Below, piece by piece: positions 50,274-60,287 of a stretch of 64,000 bases of DNA. The DNA is taken from assembly GCF_030412965.1 (NCBI RefSeq), contig NZ_JAUHJQ010000007.1, positions 148,930 through 212,929 on the forward strand, read 5' to 3'. Source of the stretch: Nocardioides oceani (GTDB taxonomy: Bacteria > Actinomycetota > Actinomycetes > Propionibacteriales > Nocardioidaceae). The position numbers were made by a program, and so were the translations under genes. Each line of letters opens with the position of its first letter. Within the stretch, counting starts at the first letter, position 1. The notes beneath the pieces were generated by a model. The model made no database searches and was not told the origin of the DNA. It worked only from the letters and a program-made list of their open reading frames with translations.

Positions 50274-51127
50274 CGCGCGTCCTCCTCGCGACGTTCGGGC
50301 TGCTCCCCGACGGCGAGGCCGGTGGCGACCTGCTCGTCGCGGCGCTGGGGGAGCGCGGGGTCGACGCGCAGTGGGCCGTCTGGGACGACCCCGAGGTCGA
50401 CTGGGCGGCGGCGGACCTGGTGGTGGTGCGCTCGACGTGGGACTACCAGCGGCGGTACGCCGAGTTCCTCGGCTGGGTGTGCGCGGTCGAGGCCGGCACC
50501 CGGCTGCTGCCGGGCTCCCGGGTGGTCGGGTGGAACGCGGACAAGGCCTACCTGCTCGAGCTCGCCGAGGACGTGCCGGTCGTCCCGACCGCGCTGCTCG
50601 AGGACCGCGGGCTGGTCGCCGGGCTGGCTGCCGCGCTGGACCGGTGGGGCACCGTGGTCGTGAAGCCCCGGACCGGTGCCGGAGGGGTCGGGGTGGTCGT
50701 GGCGGAGTCCACCGACGACCCGCGGCTCGAGGGGCTCGTCGCCGGGCCGTGGGTGGTGCAGCCGCTGGTCGAGTCGGTGCGCACCGTCGGGGAGTCGTCG
50801 ATGTGGGTGCTCGGCGGCGAGGTGGTCGTGCAGGTCGACAAGCGGCCGTCCGGCGGGGAGGTCCGCGTGCACGAGCTGTACGGCGGCAGCTCGGTCGCCG
50901 TCGCCGTCGACCCGGCCCGCGCGGAGGTCGCCCGGGCGGCCGTGGCCGCGGCCGCCCGCCGACTGGGCGCGCCGCCGGCGTACGCCCGGGTCGACCTGGT
51001 GCTTCTCGACGACGGCTGGGCGGTCGGCGAGCTGGAGCTGATCGAGCCGGGGCTCTACCTCGACCTCGCCCCGGACCTGGCCGGGCCGTTCGCGGACCTC
51101 GTCGTCTCCGTCCTCCGGGGCTCCTGA
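50270..51127 (+). CDS. ATP-grasp family ligase-like protein
   Basis: A 285-residue protein with an ATP-grasp fold. GTVVVKPRTGAGGVGVVVAE (about residues 127-145) is the nucleotide-binding beta-strand/Gly loop, with a Lys that contacts ATP. VVQPLVESVRTVGESSMWVL continues the ATP pocket, and VGELELIEPGLYLDLAP near the C-terminus gives the two acidic Mg2+ ligands. The N-terminal part (VVVRSTWDYQRRYAEFL) resembles a group of poorly characterised actinobacterial ATP-grasp proteins. Such enzymes form amide or peptide bonds from a carboxylate and an amine. GTG 50270 overlaps the coiled-coil stop. The substrate is unknown. Confidence 0.8.
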   Translation: MTRVLLATFGLLPDGEAGGDLLVAALGERGVDAQWAVWDDPEVDWAAADLVVVRSTWDYQRRYAEFLGWVCAVEAGTRLLPGSRVVGWNADKAYLLELAEDVPVVPTALLEDRGLVAGLAAALDRWGTVVVKPRTGAGGVGVVVAESTDDPRLEGLVAGPWVVQPLVESVRTVGESSMWVLGGEVVVQVDKRPSGGEVRVHELYGGSSVAVAVDPARAEVARAAVAAAARRLGAPPAYARVDLVLLDDGWAVGELELIEPGLYLDLAPDLAGPFADLVVSVLRGS

Positions 51128-51132
51128 CTCTT

Positions 51133-51159
51133 CTTGCACTCGCCTGGGGCGAGTGCTAA
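51133..51159. promoter_or_regulatory. CIRCE element 1 (HrcA operator)
   Basis: CTTGCACTC-N9-GAGTGCTAA. It matches the CIRCE consensus TTAGCACTC-N9-GAGTGCTAA except at the left end. HrcA repression at groEL promoters is established for this element. Confidence 0.85.
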
Positions 51160-51167
51160 ACATGGAC

Positions 51168-51194
51168 TTGGCACTCTCGCCATGAGAGTGACAA
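51168..51194. promoter_or_regulatory. CIRCE element 2 (HrcA operator)
   Basis: TTGGCACTC-N9-GAGTGACAA, 8 bp after element 1 and 127 bp upstream of the GroEL start. Two CIRCE copies in series predict tight HrcA repression released on heat stress. Confidence 0.8.
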
Positions 51195-51213
51195 CCGGAT
51201 CGGTGCCAGCTGA

Positions 51214-52953
<1,740 letters not shown>

Positions 52954-52996
52954 TCGACTGATCAGGAGCACCAGCTCCCGCGTCACCCCGCACCAC

Positions 52997-53030
52997 CAGC
53001 AGGGCCCCCGTTCCGGCGGGGGCCCTGCTG
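52997..53030 (+). terminator. GroEL terminator hairpin
   Basis: CAGCAGGGCCCCCG, loop TTCCGG, CGGGGGCCCTGCTG: a perfect 14-bp stem 43 bp after the stop. Confidence 0.75.
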
Positions 53031-53059
53031 TCGTCCTCGGGCCGTGCGAGGGTGGAACC

Positions 53060-53599
53060 GTGGCGGGCGACGAGCAGGACCGGAGGGCGCGGTTCGAGGC
53101 GCTGGCGGCGGGGCTGGTCGAGCCGCTGCGGCGCTACCTGGCGCGACGTACCGACCCCGCCACGGCCGACGACGTCCTCTCCGAGACCCTCCTCGTCTGC
53201 TGGCGCCGGCTCGAGGAGGTGCCCGAGGAGCCGCTGCCGTGGGCGTACGCCGTGGCACGCCACGCCCTCGCGAACGCCGAGCGCAGCGCCCGCCGGCAGC
53301 GTCGGGTCGCCGGCAGGGTGGCCGCCCTCGACCCGCCCGCCGCGGTCACCGCCGACGAGCCGGAGGTCGACGTGCCCCTCGACGAGGCGCTCGCCGCCCT
53401 GCGCGCCGAGGACGCCGAGCTGCTGCGGCTGTGGGCCTGGGAGCAGCTGGGCCCCTCGGAGATCGCGGCCGTGCTCGGGCTGACCCCCAACGCGGTCAGC
53501 ATCCGGCTGCACCGCGCCCGCGGGAGGCTCCGCGAGGAGCTGCGAAAGATCGGGTCGCCTGCCGGACATGAGGGGTCGAGAGGGAGGAGCAGGTCATGA
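53060..53599 (+). CDS. ECF RNA polymerase sigma factor
   Basis: A 179-residue extracytoplasmic-function sigma factor. Region 2 (about residues 10-75) contains LARRTDPATADDVLSETLLV and CWRRLEEVPEEPLPWAYAVA, with the usual polymerase-binding helices. Region 4 (about 115-165) shows RLWAWEQLGPSEIAAVLGLT and PNAVSIRLHRARGRLREELR, a helix-turn-helix for the -35. The linker is long. GTG 53060 is the start that gives the shortest plausible N-terminus. The stop overlaps the membrane protein start (ATGA), so that protein is a likely sigma regulator. The target promoters are unknown. Confidence 0.9.
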   Translation: MAGDEQDRRARFEALAAGLVEPLRRYLARRTDPATADDVLSETLLVCWRRLEEVPEEPLPWAYAVARHALANAERSARRQRRVAGRVAALDPPAAVTADEPEVDVPLDEALAALRAEDAELLRLWAWEQLGPSEIAAVLGLTPNAVSIRLHRARGRLREELRKIGSPAGHEGSRGRSRS

Positions 53600-54264
53600 G
53601 CGAGCCGTTCGACGGGCAGCTCGACGACGACCCGCGGCTGCGCGAGCGGCTGCGTGCCGTGGACCCGGCCGCCTCCCTCGCCCCCGCCGACCCCGACCGG
53701 GTGGCCCGACTCCTGGAGGCGACGATGAGCAGCACCGACCACGAGACCGAGACCGAGACCGAGACCAGCGGCCGCACCCCCCGCCGCGCCCCGTTCGCCT
53801 GGATCGCCGCGGCCGCGGCGGTGCTCGTCCTGGGCGGCGTGGCCGTCGCGGTGACGACCACCGGCGACGGTGACGGCGAGCGGACCCCGACCGCCGGCGG
53901 GGGCGGGACCGACGCCCCCGCGGTGCTCACCCTGGCCGCGCCGGCCGCGCAGGAGGCTCGTTGCATGGTCCCGACCGCCGACGTCCTGGCCGGGCAGGAG
54001 GTGGCCTTCCTCGGCACGGTCGAGGAGGTCGCCGACGACACGGTCGTGCTGGCGGTCGACGAGCAGTACGCCGGCACCGAGGCCGACGAGGTCCGGGTCG
54101 AGTCCCCGGCCGAGCAGATGCAGCTGCTCGTGGGCGCGGTCGACTTCCGCGACGGCGAGCAGTACCTCGTCTCGGCCACCGACGGCCGGGTGACGGTCTG
54201 CGGCTTCAGCGGCCCGGCGACTGGCGAGCTGCAGACGCTCTACGCCGAGGCGTTCGGCGGCTGA
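53596..54264 (+). CDS. Single-pass membrane protein, putative anti-sigma/sensor partner
   Basis: A 222-residue protein with an acidic cytoplasmic N-terminus (residues 1-56, including an ETETETET run from a GAGACC DNA repeat), one membrane helix (about 57-80, FAWIAAAAAVLVLGGVAVAV) and an extracytoplasmic beta-rich domain with two Cys (EARCMVPTADVL and VTVCGFSG) that might form a disulfide. The position behind an ECF sigma factor with ATGA overlap and the topology fit an anti-sigma factor, but no zinc-binding ZAS motif is seen, so this is inference. It could also be a sensor or target gene. Confidence 0.65.
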   Translation: MSEPFDGQLDDDPRLRERLRAVDPAASLAPADPDRVARLLEATMSSTDHETETETETSGRTPRRAPFAWIAAAAAVLVLGGVAVAVTTTGDGDGERTPTAGGGGTDAPAVLTLAAPAAQEARCMVPTADVLAGQEVAFLGTVEEVADDTVVLAVDEQYAGTEADEVRVESPAEQMQLLVGAVDFRDGEQYLVSATDGRVTVCGFSGPATGELQTLYAEAFGG

Positions 54265-54266
54265 GC

Positions 54267-54797
54267 GTGCTCCACGGGATCGTGCTCGCGGCCGGCGCGG
54301 GCCGCCGGATGGGCACCCCCAAGGCGCTCGTCGACGACTGGCTGGCCCGCGCCGTGCACGTGCTGCGCGCGGGCGGTTGCGACCGGGTGACGGCCGTCCT
54401 CGGCGCCCGCGCCGACGACGCGCTCGCCCTGCTGCCGCCTCGCACGGCGTACGTCGTGGCGCAGGACTGGGCGGACGGCATGTCGGCCTCGCTCCGGGCC
54501 GGGCTCGCCGCGGCCGACCCGGCCGCGGAGGCGGTGGTGGTGACCCTGGTCGACCTGCCGGACCTGGTGCCGGAGGTGGTGGCGCGGGTCGGCCGGCACG
54601 CCGCAGCGGGGTCGCTGGCCCGCGCGGCGTACGCCGGCGTGCCCGGCCACCCGGTGCTGCTCGGGCGCGACCACTGGGCCGGGGTGCTGGCCGAGACCGG
54701 CGGCGACCGCGGGGCCAAGGGCTACCTCGCGAGCCACGAGGTGGTGCTCGTGGAGTGCGGCGACCTGGCGACCGGCCAGGACGTCGACGCCCGGTGA
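54267..54797 (+). CDS. MobA-like nucleotidyltransferase (molybdenum cofactor)
   Basis: A 176-residue nucleotidyltransferase-fold protein. LHGIVLAAGAGRRMGTPKAL holds the Gly-rich NTP-binding loop with Arg/Lys, and VTLVDLPDLVPEVV the metal-binding Asp. GVPGHPVLLGRDHWAGV and GDRGAKGYLASH are family-typical. It resembles MobA/MocA enzymes that attach GMP or CMP to molybdopterin. The nearby XdhC and CoxE-type genes favour a MocA/cytidylyl role for a molybdenum hydroxylase. GTG 54267 begins two bases after the previous stop. Start and product are inferred. Confidence 0.8.
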   Translation: MLHGIVLAAGAGRRMGTPKALVDDWLARAVHVLRAGGCDRVTAVLGARADDALALLPPRTAYVVAQDWADGMSASLRAGLAAADPAAEAVVVTLVDLPDLVPEVVARVGRHAAAGSLARAAYAGVPGHPVLLGRDHWAGVLAETGGDRGAKGYLASHEVVLVECGDLATGQDVDAR

Positions 54798-55723
54798 GCA
54801 TCCGCCTCCAGCCGCTGACCCGCGCGCGGGTCGCCTCGCTCGGCGATGCCGGCGCGGCGTGGGTCGCGGACCTGCCGCGCGTGCTGGACGGGTTGGCCGA
54901 GCGATGGGGGCTCACCTGGGGCCGCCCGCTGCCCGGCGGCAGCGCGTCGTACGTCGTCGGCGCGACGACCGCGGCCGGTGAGCCGCGCGTGGTGAAGGTG
55001 CCCGTGCCCGACCCCGACCCGGCCGACGAGCCGCGGACGCTCGGCGCGGCCGCGGGCCGGGGGTACGTCCTGCTCCACGACCACGACCCGGCCAGCCGCG
55101 CGCTGCTGCTCGAGGCGCTGGGCCCGTCGCTGGAGCGGCTCGCGTGGGAGCCCGAGCGCACGCTGGCCGTCCTCGCCGACACGCTCCGCGAGGCCTGGCA
55201 CGTCCCGCTGGCCGCCGCCCCGGAGGTGCTCCCCGGTGAGGACAAGGCCAGCACGCTCGCGCGGCTCGTGGTCGAGCTCGACGACCGGCTCGGCCGGCCG
55301 CTGGCGCCGCGGGTGCGCGCCCATGCGCTCGACTGCGCCGGGCGGCGGGCCGCCGCGCACGACCCGGACCGCTGCGTGGTGGTGCACGGCGACCCGCACC
55401 CGGCCAACGTGCTGCGCCTGCGGCAGGGCAGGACCGGCGGCCCGGCCGGCTTCGTGCTCGTGGACCCCGACGGCTTCCGGGCCGACCCGGCCTACGACCT
55501 CGGCGTCACCCTGCGGGAGTGGACGGGCCGGCTGCGCGGCCCCGACGCGCCGCAGGTGCTCGGCCGGTACGCCGACCTGCTGGCCGACCGCACCGGGCTG
55601 GACCGCACCGCGATCTGGGAGTGGGGCTTCCTCGAGCGGGTCTCGACCGGGCTCCACGTCACGTCGTTCGGTGCGGCGACGGTCGGCCGGACGTTCATCG
55701 AGAGCGCGGAGCGGCTCGTCTGA
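54794..55723 (+). CDS. Aminoglycoside phosphotransferase (APH) family kinase
   Basis: A 309-residue APH/choline-kinase-fold protein. PRVVKVPVPDPDP holds the ATP-binding Lys, VVVHGDPHPANVLRLRQG is the catalytic loop with Asp and Asn (HGDxxxxN), and FVLVDPDGFRADPAYDLGVT the metal-binding Asp. Closest to streptomycin 3''/6-kinase-like and general APH members, but the resistance phenotype is not implied. GTGA overlaps the MobA-like gene. Its 3' end overlaps the convergent DUF3253 gene by 29 bp. Confidence 0.85.
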   Translation: MSIRLQPLTRARVASLGDAGAAWVADLPRVLDGLAERWGLTWGRPLPGGSASYVVGATTAAGEPRVVKVPVPDPDPADEPRTLGAAAGRGYVLLHDHDPASRALLLEALGPSLERLAWEPERTLAVLADTLREAWHVPLAAAPEVLPGEDKASTLARLVVELDDRLGRPLAPRVRAHALDCAGRRAAAHDPDRCVVVHGDPHPANVLRLRQGRTGGPAGFVLVDPDGFRADPAYDLGVTLREWTGRLRGPDAPQVLGRYADLLADRTGLDRTAIWEWGFLERVSTGLHVTSFGAATVGRTFIESAERLV

Positions 55724-55952
55724 TCCGCACCGGCCCGCGGGCGGTGGGCAGGTCGACGACCTCGCCGCGCTGGGTCACCTCGACCTCGCCGGCCTCGACG
55801 AGCCGCTGAGCCGCCTGTCGCGCCGGCTCCATCAGGTCGCGCCACCCGTCGGCGGTCCCGACCGCGCGGGCGGCGTCGGAGGGGCAGATCGTCTTCCCCT
55901 CGTCGCGCTGCGCGAGCAGGTCGAGGATCGACCGCTCGAGCCGGGCACCCAT
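55695..55952 (-). CDS. DUF3253 protein
   Basis: An 85-residue protein of the DUF3253 family, small winged-helix-like. RLERSILDLLAQRDEGKTIC, then PSDAARAVG and WRDLMEPARQAAQRLVEAGE and VVDLPTARGPVRIRR are the conserved blocks. ATG 55952 is chosen; GTG at 55961 or 55967 is possible. The longer frame to 56054 starts in a poly-Pro region over the adjacent gene's promoter and is unlikely. Its 3' end overlaps the APH gene by 29 bp on the other strand. Function is unknown. Confidence 0.8.
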   Translation of the reverse strand: MGARLERSILDLLAQRDEGKTICPSDAARAVGTADGWRDLMEPARQAAQRLVEAGEVEVTQRGEVVDLPTARGPVRIRRAAPRSR

Positions 55953-56052
55953 GTCGTCCACGTCCACCAGTGAACCAGCCGCGTGGATCGGCTCCTGGGG
56001 CGGCGGCGGTGGACCAACCGGCGCCCAACAACCGGGGCCGTAGCCTCGGGGC

Positions 56053-56955
56053 ATGACAGCCGGGACGACGGACGCGCTGGAGCCCGGTGACGTCGCCCGC
56101 CGGCTCGGCGCGACCGGCTACCTCTGCGACCCCGAGCTCGCGACCGTCACGTTCCTGGCCCTCCGGATGGGCCGGCCCCTGCTGCTCGAGGGCGAGCCGG
56201 GCACCGGCAAGACCGCGCTGGCCGAGGCGGTCGCCGAGGCGCTCGGGCTGCCGCTGGTGCGGCTGCAGTGCTACGAGGGCATCGACGCGACGCAGGCGCT
56301 CTACGACTGGGACTTCCCGCGCCAGGTGCTGCACCTGCGGGCGCTCGAGGCGGCCGGCGGGACGGCCGCCGGGGTCGGCGGTGTGGCGGAGGCCGAGAAG
56401 AGCCTGTACGACGAGCGGTTCCTGCTCGCGCGCCCGGTCCTGGCGGCGCTGCAGCAGAGCCCGGCGGTGCTCCTGGTCGACGAGGTGGACCGCGCCGACG
56501 ACGAGTTCGAGGCGTTCCTGCTCGAGGTGCTGTCGACGTACCAGGTGACGATCCCCGAGCTCGGCACCGTGCGCGCCGCGACCCCGCCGGTCGTGGTGCT
56601 GACCTCCAACCGCACCCGCGAGCTGCACGACGCGCTCAAGCGGCGCTGCCTCTACCACTGGATCGACCACCCGGCGCTGGAGCGGGAGGTGGCGATCGTG
56701 CGGTCGCGGGCGCCAGAGGTCTCGGAGGCGCTGACCCGGCAGGTCGTCGAGCTCGTGCAGCGGCTGCGCGCCGACACCGGCCTGGTCAAGCCGCCCGGTG
56801 TCGCGGAGACCCTCGACTGGGCCCGCGCGCTGCACCACCTCGGCGCCACCGAGCTGGACCTCGCGACGGCGGCCGCGAGCCTGGGCGCGCTGGTGAAGTA
56901 CCGCGAGGACGGCGAGCGTGTGCGCGCCGCGCTGGACCGGGTGCTCGCCCCGTGA
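56053..56955 (+). CDS. MoxR-family AAA+ ATPase (CoxD-like)
   Basis: A 300-residue AAA+ protein. LLLEGEPGTGKTALAEAVAE is Walker A, AVLLVDEVDRADDEFEAFLL Walker B, PPVVVLTSNRTRELHDALKR sensor 1 with Arg finger region. An intact ATPase core with lid helices. The MoxR/CoxD type acts with a von Willebrand factor protein to insert the metal-sulfur site or cofactor in CO-dehydrogenase-like molybdo-hydroxylases. ATG 56053 follows TAGCCT by 6 nt (leaderless). The VWA gene starts on GTGA overlapping its stop. Confidence 0.88.
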   Translation: MTAGTTDALEPGDVARRLGATGYLCDPELATVTFLALRMGRPLLLEGEPGTGKTALAEAVAEALGLPLVRLQCYEGIDATQALYDWDFPRQVLHLRALEAAGGTAAGVGGVAEAEKSLYDERFLLARPVLAALQQSPAVLLVDEVDRADDEFEAFLLEVLSTYQVTIPELGTVRAATPPVVVLTSNRTRELHDALKRRCLYHWIDHPALEREVAIVRSRAPEVSEALTRQVVELVQRLRADTGLVKPPGVAETLDWARALHHLGATELDLATAAASLGALVKYREDGERVRAALDRVLAP

Positions 56956-58094
56956 CGACCGCGAGGACCGGGACGGCCGGGACGGCGGCCGTCCACGACG
57001 CCGACGAGGTGCTGCTCGGGTTCACCCGCGCGCTGCGGGCGGCCGGGGTCGCGGTCACCCAGGACCGCGCCCAGCAGTACCTCGCGGCCGTCGCGCTGCT
57101 CGGCCCCGCCGAGGACGGCACCCGCGCCGCCGGCCGCGCCACGCTCTGCGCCGGCCCGGACGACCTGGCGCGGCACGACCAGGTCTTCGCGGCGTGGTTC
57201 GACCACCGCACCGGCCTGCCGCGCCCGCGGCCCGCGGCGCCGACCACGACGACGTACGCCGCCCTCCCGCTGAGCGACGCCGCGGGCGCCGGCGAGGGTC
57301 CCGAGGACGACGCCGACGTGGTCCGCGCGATGGCCAGCGACACCGAGGTGCTGCGTCACCGTGACGTGGCCGCGCTCTCGCCGGCCGAGCGGGCGCGGCT
57401 CACCGCGCTGTTCGCGACCGTGCGCCCGCGTGCGCCGCACCGGCGCAGCGCCCGGCAGCGGTCGTGGCACCGCGGCGACGTCGACGCCGCCCGCACCCTG
57501 CGCGCGAGCCTGCGCCGGATGGGGGAGCCGGCCGAGGTCGTCCACCGCCGGCGGGCGACCCGGCCGCGGAGGGTCGTGCTGCTGGTCGACGTGTCCGGCT
57601 CGATGAGCGGGTACGCCGACGCGCTGCTGCGGCTGGCGCACCGGTTCACCCAGGCCGCGCCGGGCTCGGTGGAGACCTTCACCCTGGGCACCCGGCTCAC
57701 CCACCTGACCCGTGCGCTGCGCGTGCGCGACCCCGAGCGGGCGCTCGTCGCCGCCGGCGAGACCGTGCCGGACTGGTCGGGCGGCACGCGGCTGGGGGAG
57801 AACCTGCAGTCGTTCCTCATCCGCTGGGGCCGCCGCGGCATGGCCCGCGGCGCGGTCGTGGTCGTCTTCAGCGACGGGTGGGAGCGCGGCGACACCGCGC
57901 TGCTGGCCGAGCAGGCCGAGCGCCTCTCCCGCGTCGCGCACCGCCTGGTCTGGGTCAACCCGCACCGGGGGAAGGCCGGCTACGAGCCGGTGCAGCAAGG
58001 GGTCGTCGCGGTGCTGCCGCACGTCGACGACTTCGTCGCCGGGCACTCGCTGGCGACGTACGCCGAGGTCGTGGAGGTGGTCGCCCGTGCGTGA
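56952..58094 (+). CDS. VWA domain protein (CoxE-like)
   Basis: A 380-residue protein whose C-terminal half is a von Willebrand type A domain. VVLLVDVSGSMSGYADALLR is the MIDAS DxSxS motif, followed by GTRLTHLTRAL, WSGGTRLGENLQSFL and VVVFSDGWERGDT with the remaining metal-ion ligands. The N-terminal 170 residues are CoxE-type helical. CoxE works with the MoxR ATPase in maturation of the active site of CO dehydrogenase and its relatives. It overlaps both neighbours (GTGA with the ATPase; 8 bp with XdhC). Confidence 0.88.
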   Translation: MTTARTGTAGTAAVHDADEVLLGFTRALRAAGVAVTQDRAQQYLAAVALLGPAEDGTRAAGRATLCAGPDDLARHDQVFAAWFDHRTGLPRPRPAAPTTTTYAALPLSDAAGAGEGPEDDADVVRAMASDTEVLRHRDVAALSPAERARLTALFATVRPRAPHRRSARQRSWHRGDVDAARTLRASLRRMGEPAEVVHRRRATRPRRVVLLVDVSGSMSGYADALLRLAHRFTQAAPGSVETFTLGTRLTHLTRALRVRDPERALVAAGETVPDWSGGTRLGENLQSFLIRWGRRGMARGAVVVVFSDGWERGDTALLAEQAERLSRVAHRLVWVNPHRGKAGYEPVQQGVVAVLPHVDDFVAGHSLATYAEVVEVVARA

Positions 58095-59205
58095 GGTCCT
58101 GCCGGAGCTGATGGCGTGGTGGGAGGCCGGCGAGGAGGTCGGGGTCGGCACGGTCGTCGCGACCTTCCGCTCGGCCCCGCGCCCGCCGGGCGCCTCCATG
58201 CTGGTCGGCCCGGACGGCACGGCGGTCGGCTCGGTCTCCGGCGGCTGCGTCGAGGGCGCGGTCTACGACCTGGCGCAGTCGGTCGTCGGGTCCGGCGAGC
58301 CGGTGCTCGAGCGGTACGGCGTCTCCGACGACGACGCCTTCGCGGTCGGGCTGACCTGCGGCGGGATCCTCGACGTGTACGTCGAGAAGGTGTCGCGGGC
58401 GACGTTCCCCGAGCTGGCCGAGGTCGCCGCCGACCTCGAGGCGGGCCGGCCCGTGGCGGTCGCGACCGTCATCGAGCACCCCGACGCCGGCCGGCTCGGC
58501 CGGCGCGTGCTGCTGCGGCCGGACGGGCCGGCGAGCGGCTCGCTGGGGTCCGCGCGAGCCGACGACGCGGTTCGTGACGACGCTCTCGGGCTGCTCGCGG
58601 CGGGGACCAGCGGGGTGCTGACGTACGGGCCGGACGGCGAGCGGCGCGGCGAGGGGATGCGGGTCTTCGTGTGGGCGTTCGCGCCGAAGCCGCGGATGCT
58701 CGTCTTCGGGGCGATCGACTTCGCGGCGGCGGTGGCGCGGGTGGGGGCGTTCCTCGGCTACCACGTGACGGTGTGCGACGCGCGGCCGGTCTTCGCGACG
58801 GCGACGCGGTTCCCCGACGCCGACGAGGTCGTCGTGGACTGGCCGCACCGGTACCTGCGGGCCGAGCAGCAGGCCGGCCGCGTCGACGGCCGGACGGTGG
58901 TCACGGTGCTCACCCACGACCCGAAGTTCGACGTGCCGCTGCTCGAGGTCGCGCTGCGGCTGCCGGAGGTCGCCTACATCGGGGCGATGGGCTCCCGGCG
59001 GACCCACGACGACCGGCTCGAGCGGCTGCGGGAGGCCGGGGTGACCGAGGCGGAGCTGGGCCGGCTGCGCAGCCCGATCGGCCTCGACCTCGGCGCGCGG
59101 ACGCCCGAGGAGACCGCGGTCAGCATCGCCGCGGAGATCATCGCCGGGCGGTGGGGCGGGTCGGGTGAGCCGCTCGCGCGCACCGAGGGGCGGATCCACC
59201 GGTGA
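58087..59205 (+). CDS. XdhC family maturation protein
   Basis: A 372-residue XdhC/CoxI family protein that helps insert sulfurated molybdenum cofactor into xanthine-dehydrogenase-type enzymes. The N-terminal VVATFRSAPRPPGASMLVGP, SVSGGCVEGAVYDLAQ (Cys conserved) and LTCGGILDVYVE are the family blocks. The C-terminal Rossmann domain has RMLVFGAIDFAAAVARVGAFL and YIGAMGSRRTHDDRLERL. GTG 58087 gives the expected N-terminus. It overlaps the CoxE-like gene by 8 bp and the hydrolase gene by 4 bp. With MobA-like and MoxR/VWA genes it completes a maturation set, though no hydroxylase subunits are in the window. Confidence 0.9.
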   Translation: MREVLPELMAWWEAGEEVGVGTVVATFRSAPRPPGASMLVGPDGTAVGSVSGGCVEGAVYDLAQSVVGSGEPVLERYGVSDDDAFAVGLTCGGILDVYVEKVSRATFPELAEVAADLEAGRPVAVATVIEHPDAGRLGRRVLLRPDGPASGSLGSARADDAVRDDALGLLAAGTSGVLTYGPDGERRGEGMRVFVWAFAPKPRMLVFGAIDFAAAVARVGAFLGYHVTVCDARPVFATATRFPDADEVVVDWPHRYLRAEQQAGRVDGRTVVTVLTHDPKFDVPLLEVALRLPEVAYIGAMGSRRTHDDRLERLREAGVTEAELGRLRSPIGLDLGARTPEETAVSIAAEIIAGRWGGSGEPLARTEGRIHR

Positions 59206-60287
59206 GGAGGCTCGTCGCGCTCGTCGCGGTGGCCGCGCTGTCGGTGCCACTCGCCGCGTGCAGCGACGAGCCGGTGCACGACCCCGCGGGTGGCCCGACC
59301 GAGACCACCCCGCCCGCGACGCCGGTGCCCTCCCCGACCGAGCCGTCGTCGAGCGCACCGTCGTCGAGCGCACCGTCGTCGGGCGGCACGAGCGCCGACC
59401 CGCAGGCGCTTCCGCCGGTCCGGCACCGGGTCTCCCTGCCGGCGCTGATGCGCGAGGACGTCGAGGGCGGCCGGCTGCGGCGGACCGCGACCCTGGCGGC
59501 GACCGACCGCTGGCGCAGCTGGGCGGTGACGTACACCGTCGACGGCGCGACCGTCTCCGGTGAGCTGCTCGTGCCGCGCGGCCGCGGACCGTTCCCGGCG
59601 GTCGTGCTCAACCACGGGTACATCGACCCTGCGATCTACACCCTCGGCCGCGGGCTGTCGCGCGAGCAGGAGTGGCTGGCGGCGGCCGGCTTCGTGGTCC
59701 TGCACACCGACTACCGCGGCCACGCCGGCTCCGACCCGGTCGGCGACGTCGACCGCGAGAGCCGGCTGGCCTACACCCGCGACGCGATCGGCGCGGTGCG
59801 GGCGCTCGAGCGCGAGCCGTACGTCGACGGCGACCGGCTCGCGATGCTCGGCCGCTCGATGGGCGGCGGCGTCACGCTCAACGCGCTGGTCGCCGAGCCG
59901 GGACTGGTCGACGCGGCGGTGGTCTTCGCGTCGGTGAGCTCGCGGTTCGTCGACAACATCCGGCAGTTCACCGAGCCGAACCGGCCCGAGGAGCTCGCGG
60001 CCTACTACGACCGGTTCGGGACCCCACGGGAGAACCCGCGCTTCTACCGCGACCTGTCGTCCCGCACGTACTTCGACCGCGTCACCGAGCCGGTGCTGGT
60101 CCTGCACGGGACCGCCGACGACACCTGCCCGATCGCCTGGTCGCGGGAGACGCACCGGCTGCTGCGCGAGGCCGGAGCAGACGCGGAGCTGGAGGTCTAC
60201 GAGGGGGAGGGACACGCCTTCGGGCCGCGCTTCGGTGACTCGATGCGGCGGACCGTGGAGTTCCTGAGAGTTCAGCTGAGCGTGTGA
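59202..60287 (+). CDS. Lipoprotein alpha/beta hydrolase
   Basis: A 361-residue exported lipoprotein: signal peptide ending in VPLAAC (lipidated Cys20), a Thr/Pro/Ser-rich spacer with a short tandem repeat (about 59340-59390), then a prolyl-oligopeptidase/dienelactone-hydrolase-like catalytic domain. The nucleophile elbow is LGRSMGGG, the Asp in LHGTADDTCPI and the His in GEGHAFGP. It has an oxyanion region VLNHGYIDP. It begins on GTGA overlapping the XdhC stop, so it is co-transcribed, although an extracellular esterase has no evident link to cofactor maturation. Substrate unknown. Confidence 0.85.
   Translation: MRRLVALVAVAALSVPLAACSDEPVHDPAGGPTETTPPATPVPSPTEPSSSAPSSSAPSSGGTSADPQALPPVRHRVSLPALMREDVEGGRLRRTATLAATDRWRSWAVTYTVDGATVSGELLVPRGRGPFPAVVLNHGYIDPAIYTLGRGLSREQEWLAAAGFVVLHTDYRGHAGSDPVGDVDRESRLAYTRDAIGAVRALEREPYVDGDRLAMLGRSMGGGVTLNALVAEPGLVDAAVVFASVSSRFVDNIRQFTEPNRPEELAAYYDRFGTPRENPRFYRDLSSRTYFDRVTEPVLVLHGTADDTCPIAWSRETHRLLREAGADAELEVYEGEGHAFGPRFGDSMRRTVEFLRVQLSV

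Noticed and set aside
49123..51127. Macrolide biosynthesis cluster because of the TylF homologue
   Set aside because: No polyketide synthase, glycosyltransferase or sugar-biosynthesis genes are nearby; the family is widespread outside antibiotic clusters.
54794..55723. Aminoglycoside resistance gene
   Set aside because: APH-fold proteins have many substrates; the sequence gives no reason to assign antibiotic phosphorylation, and the neighbours are not resistance genes.
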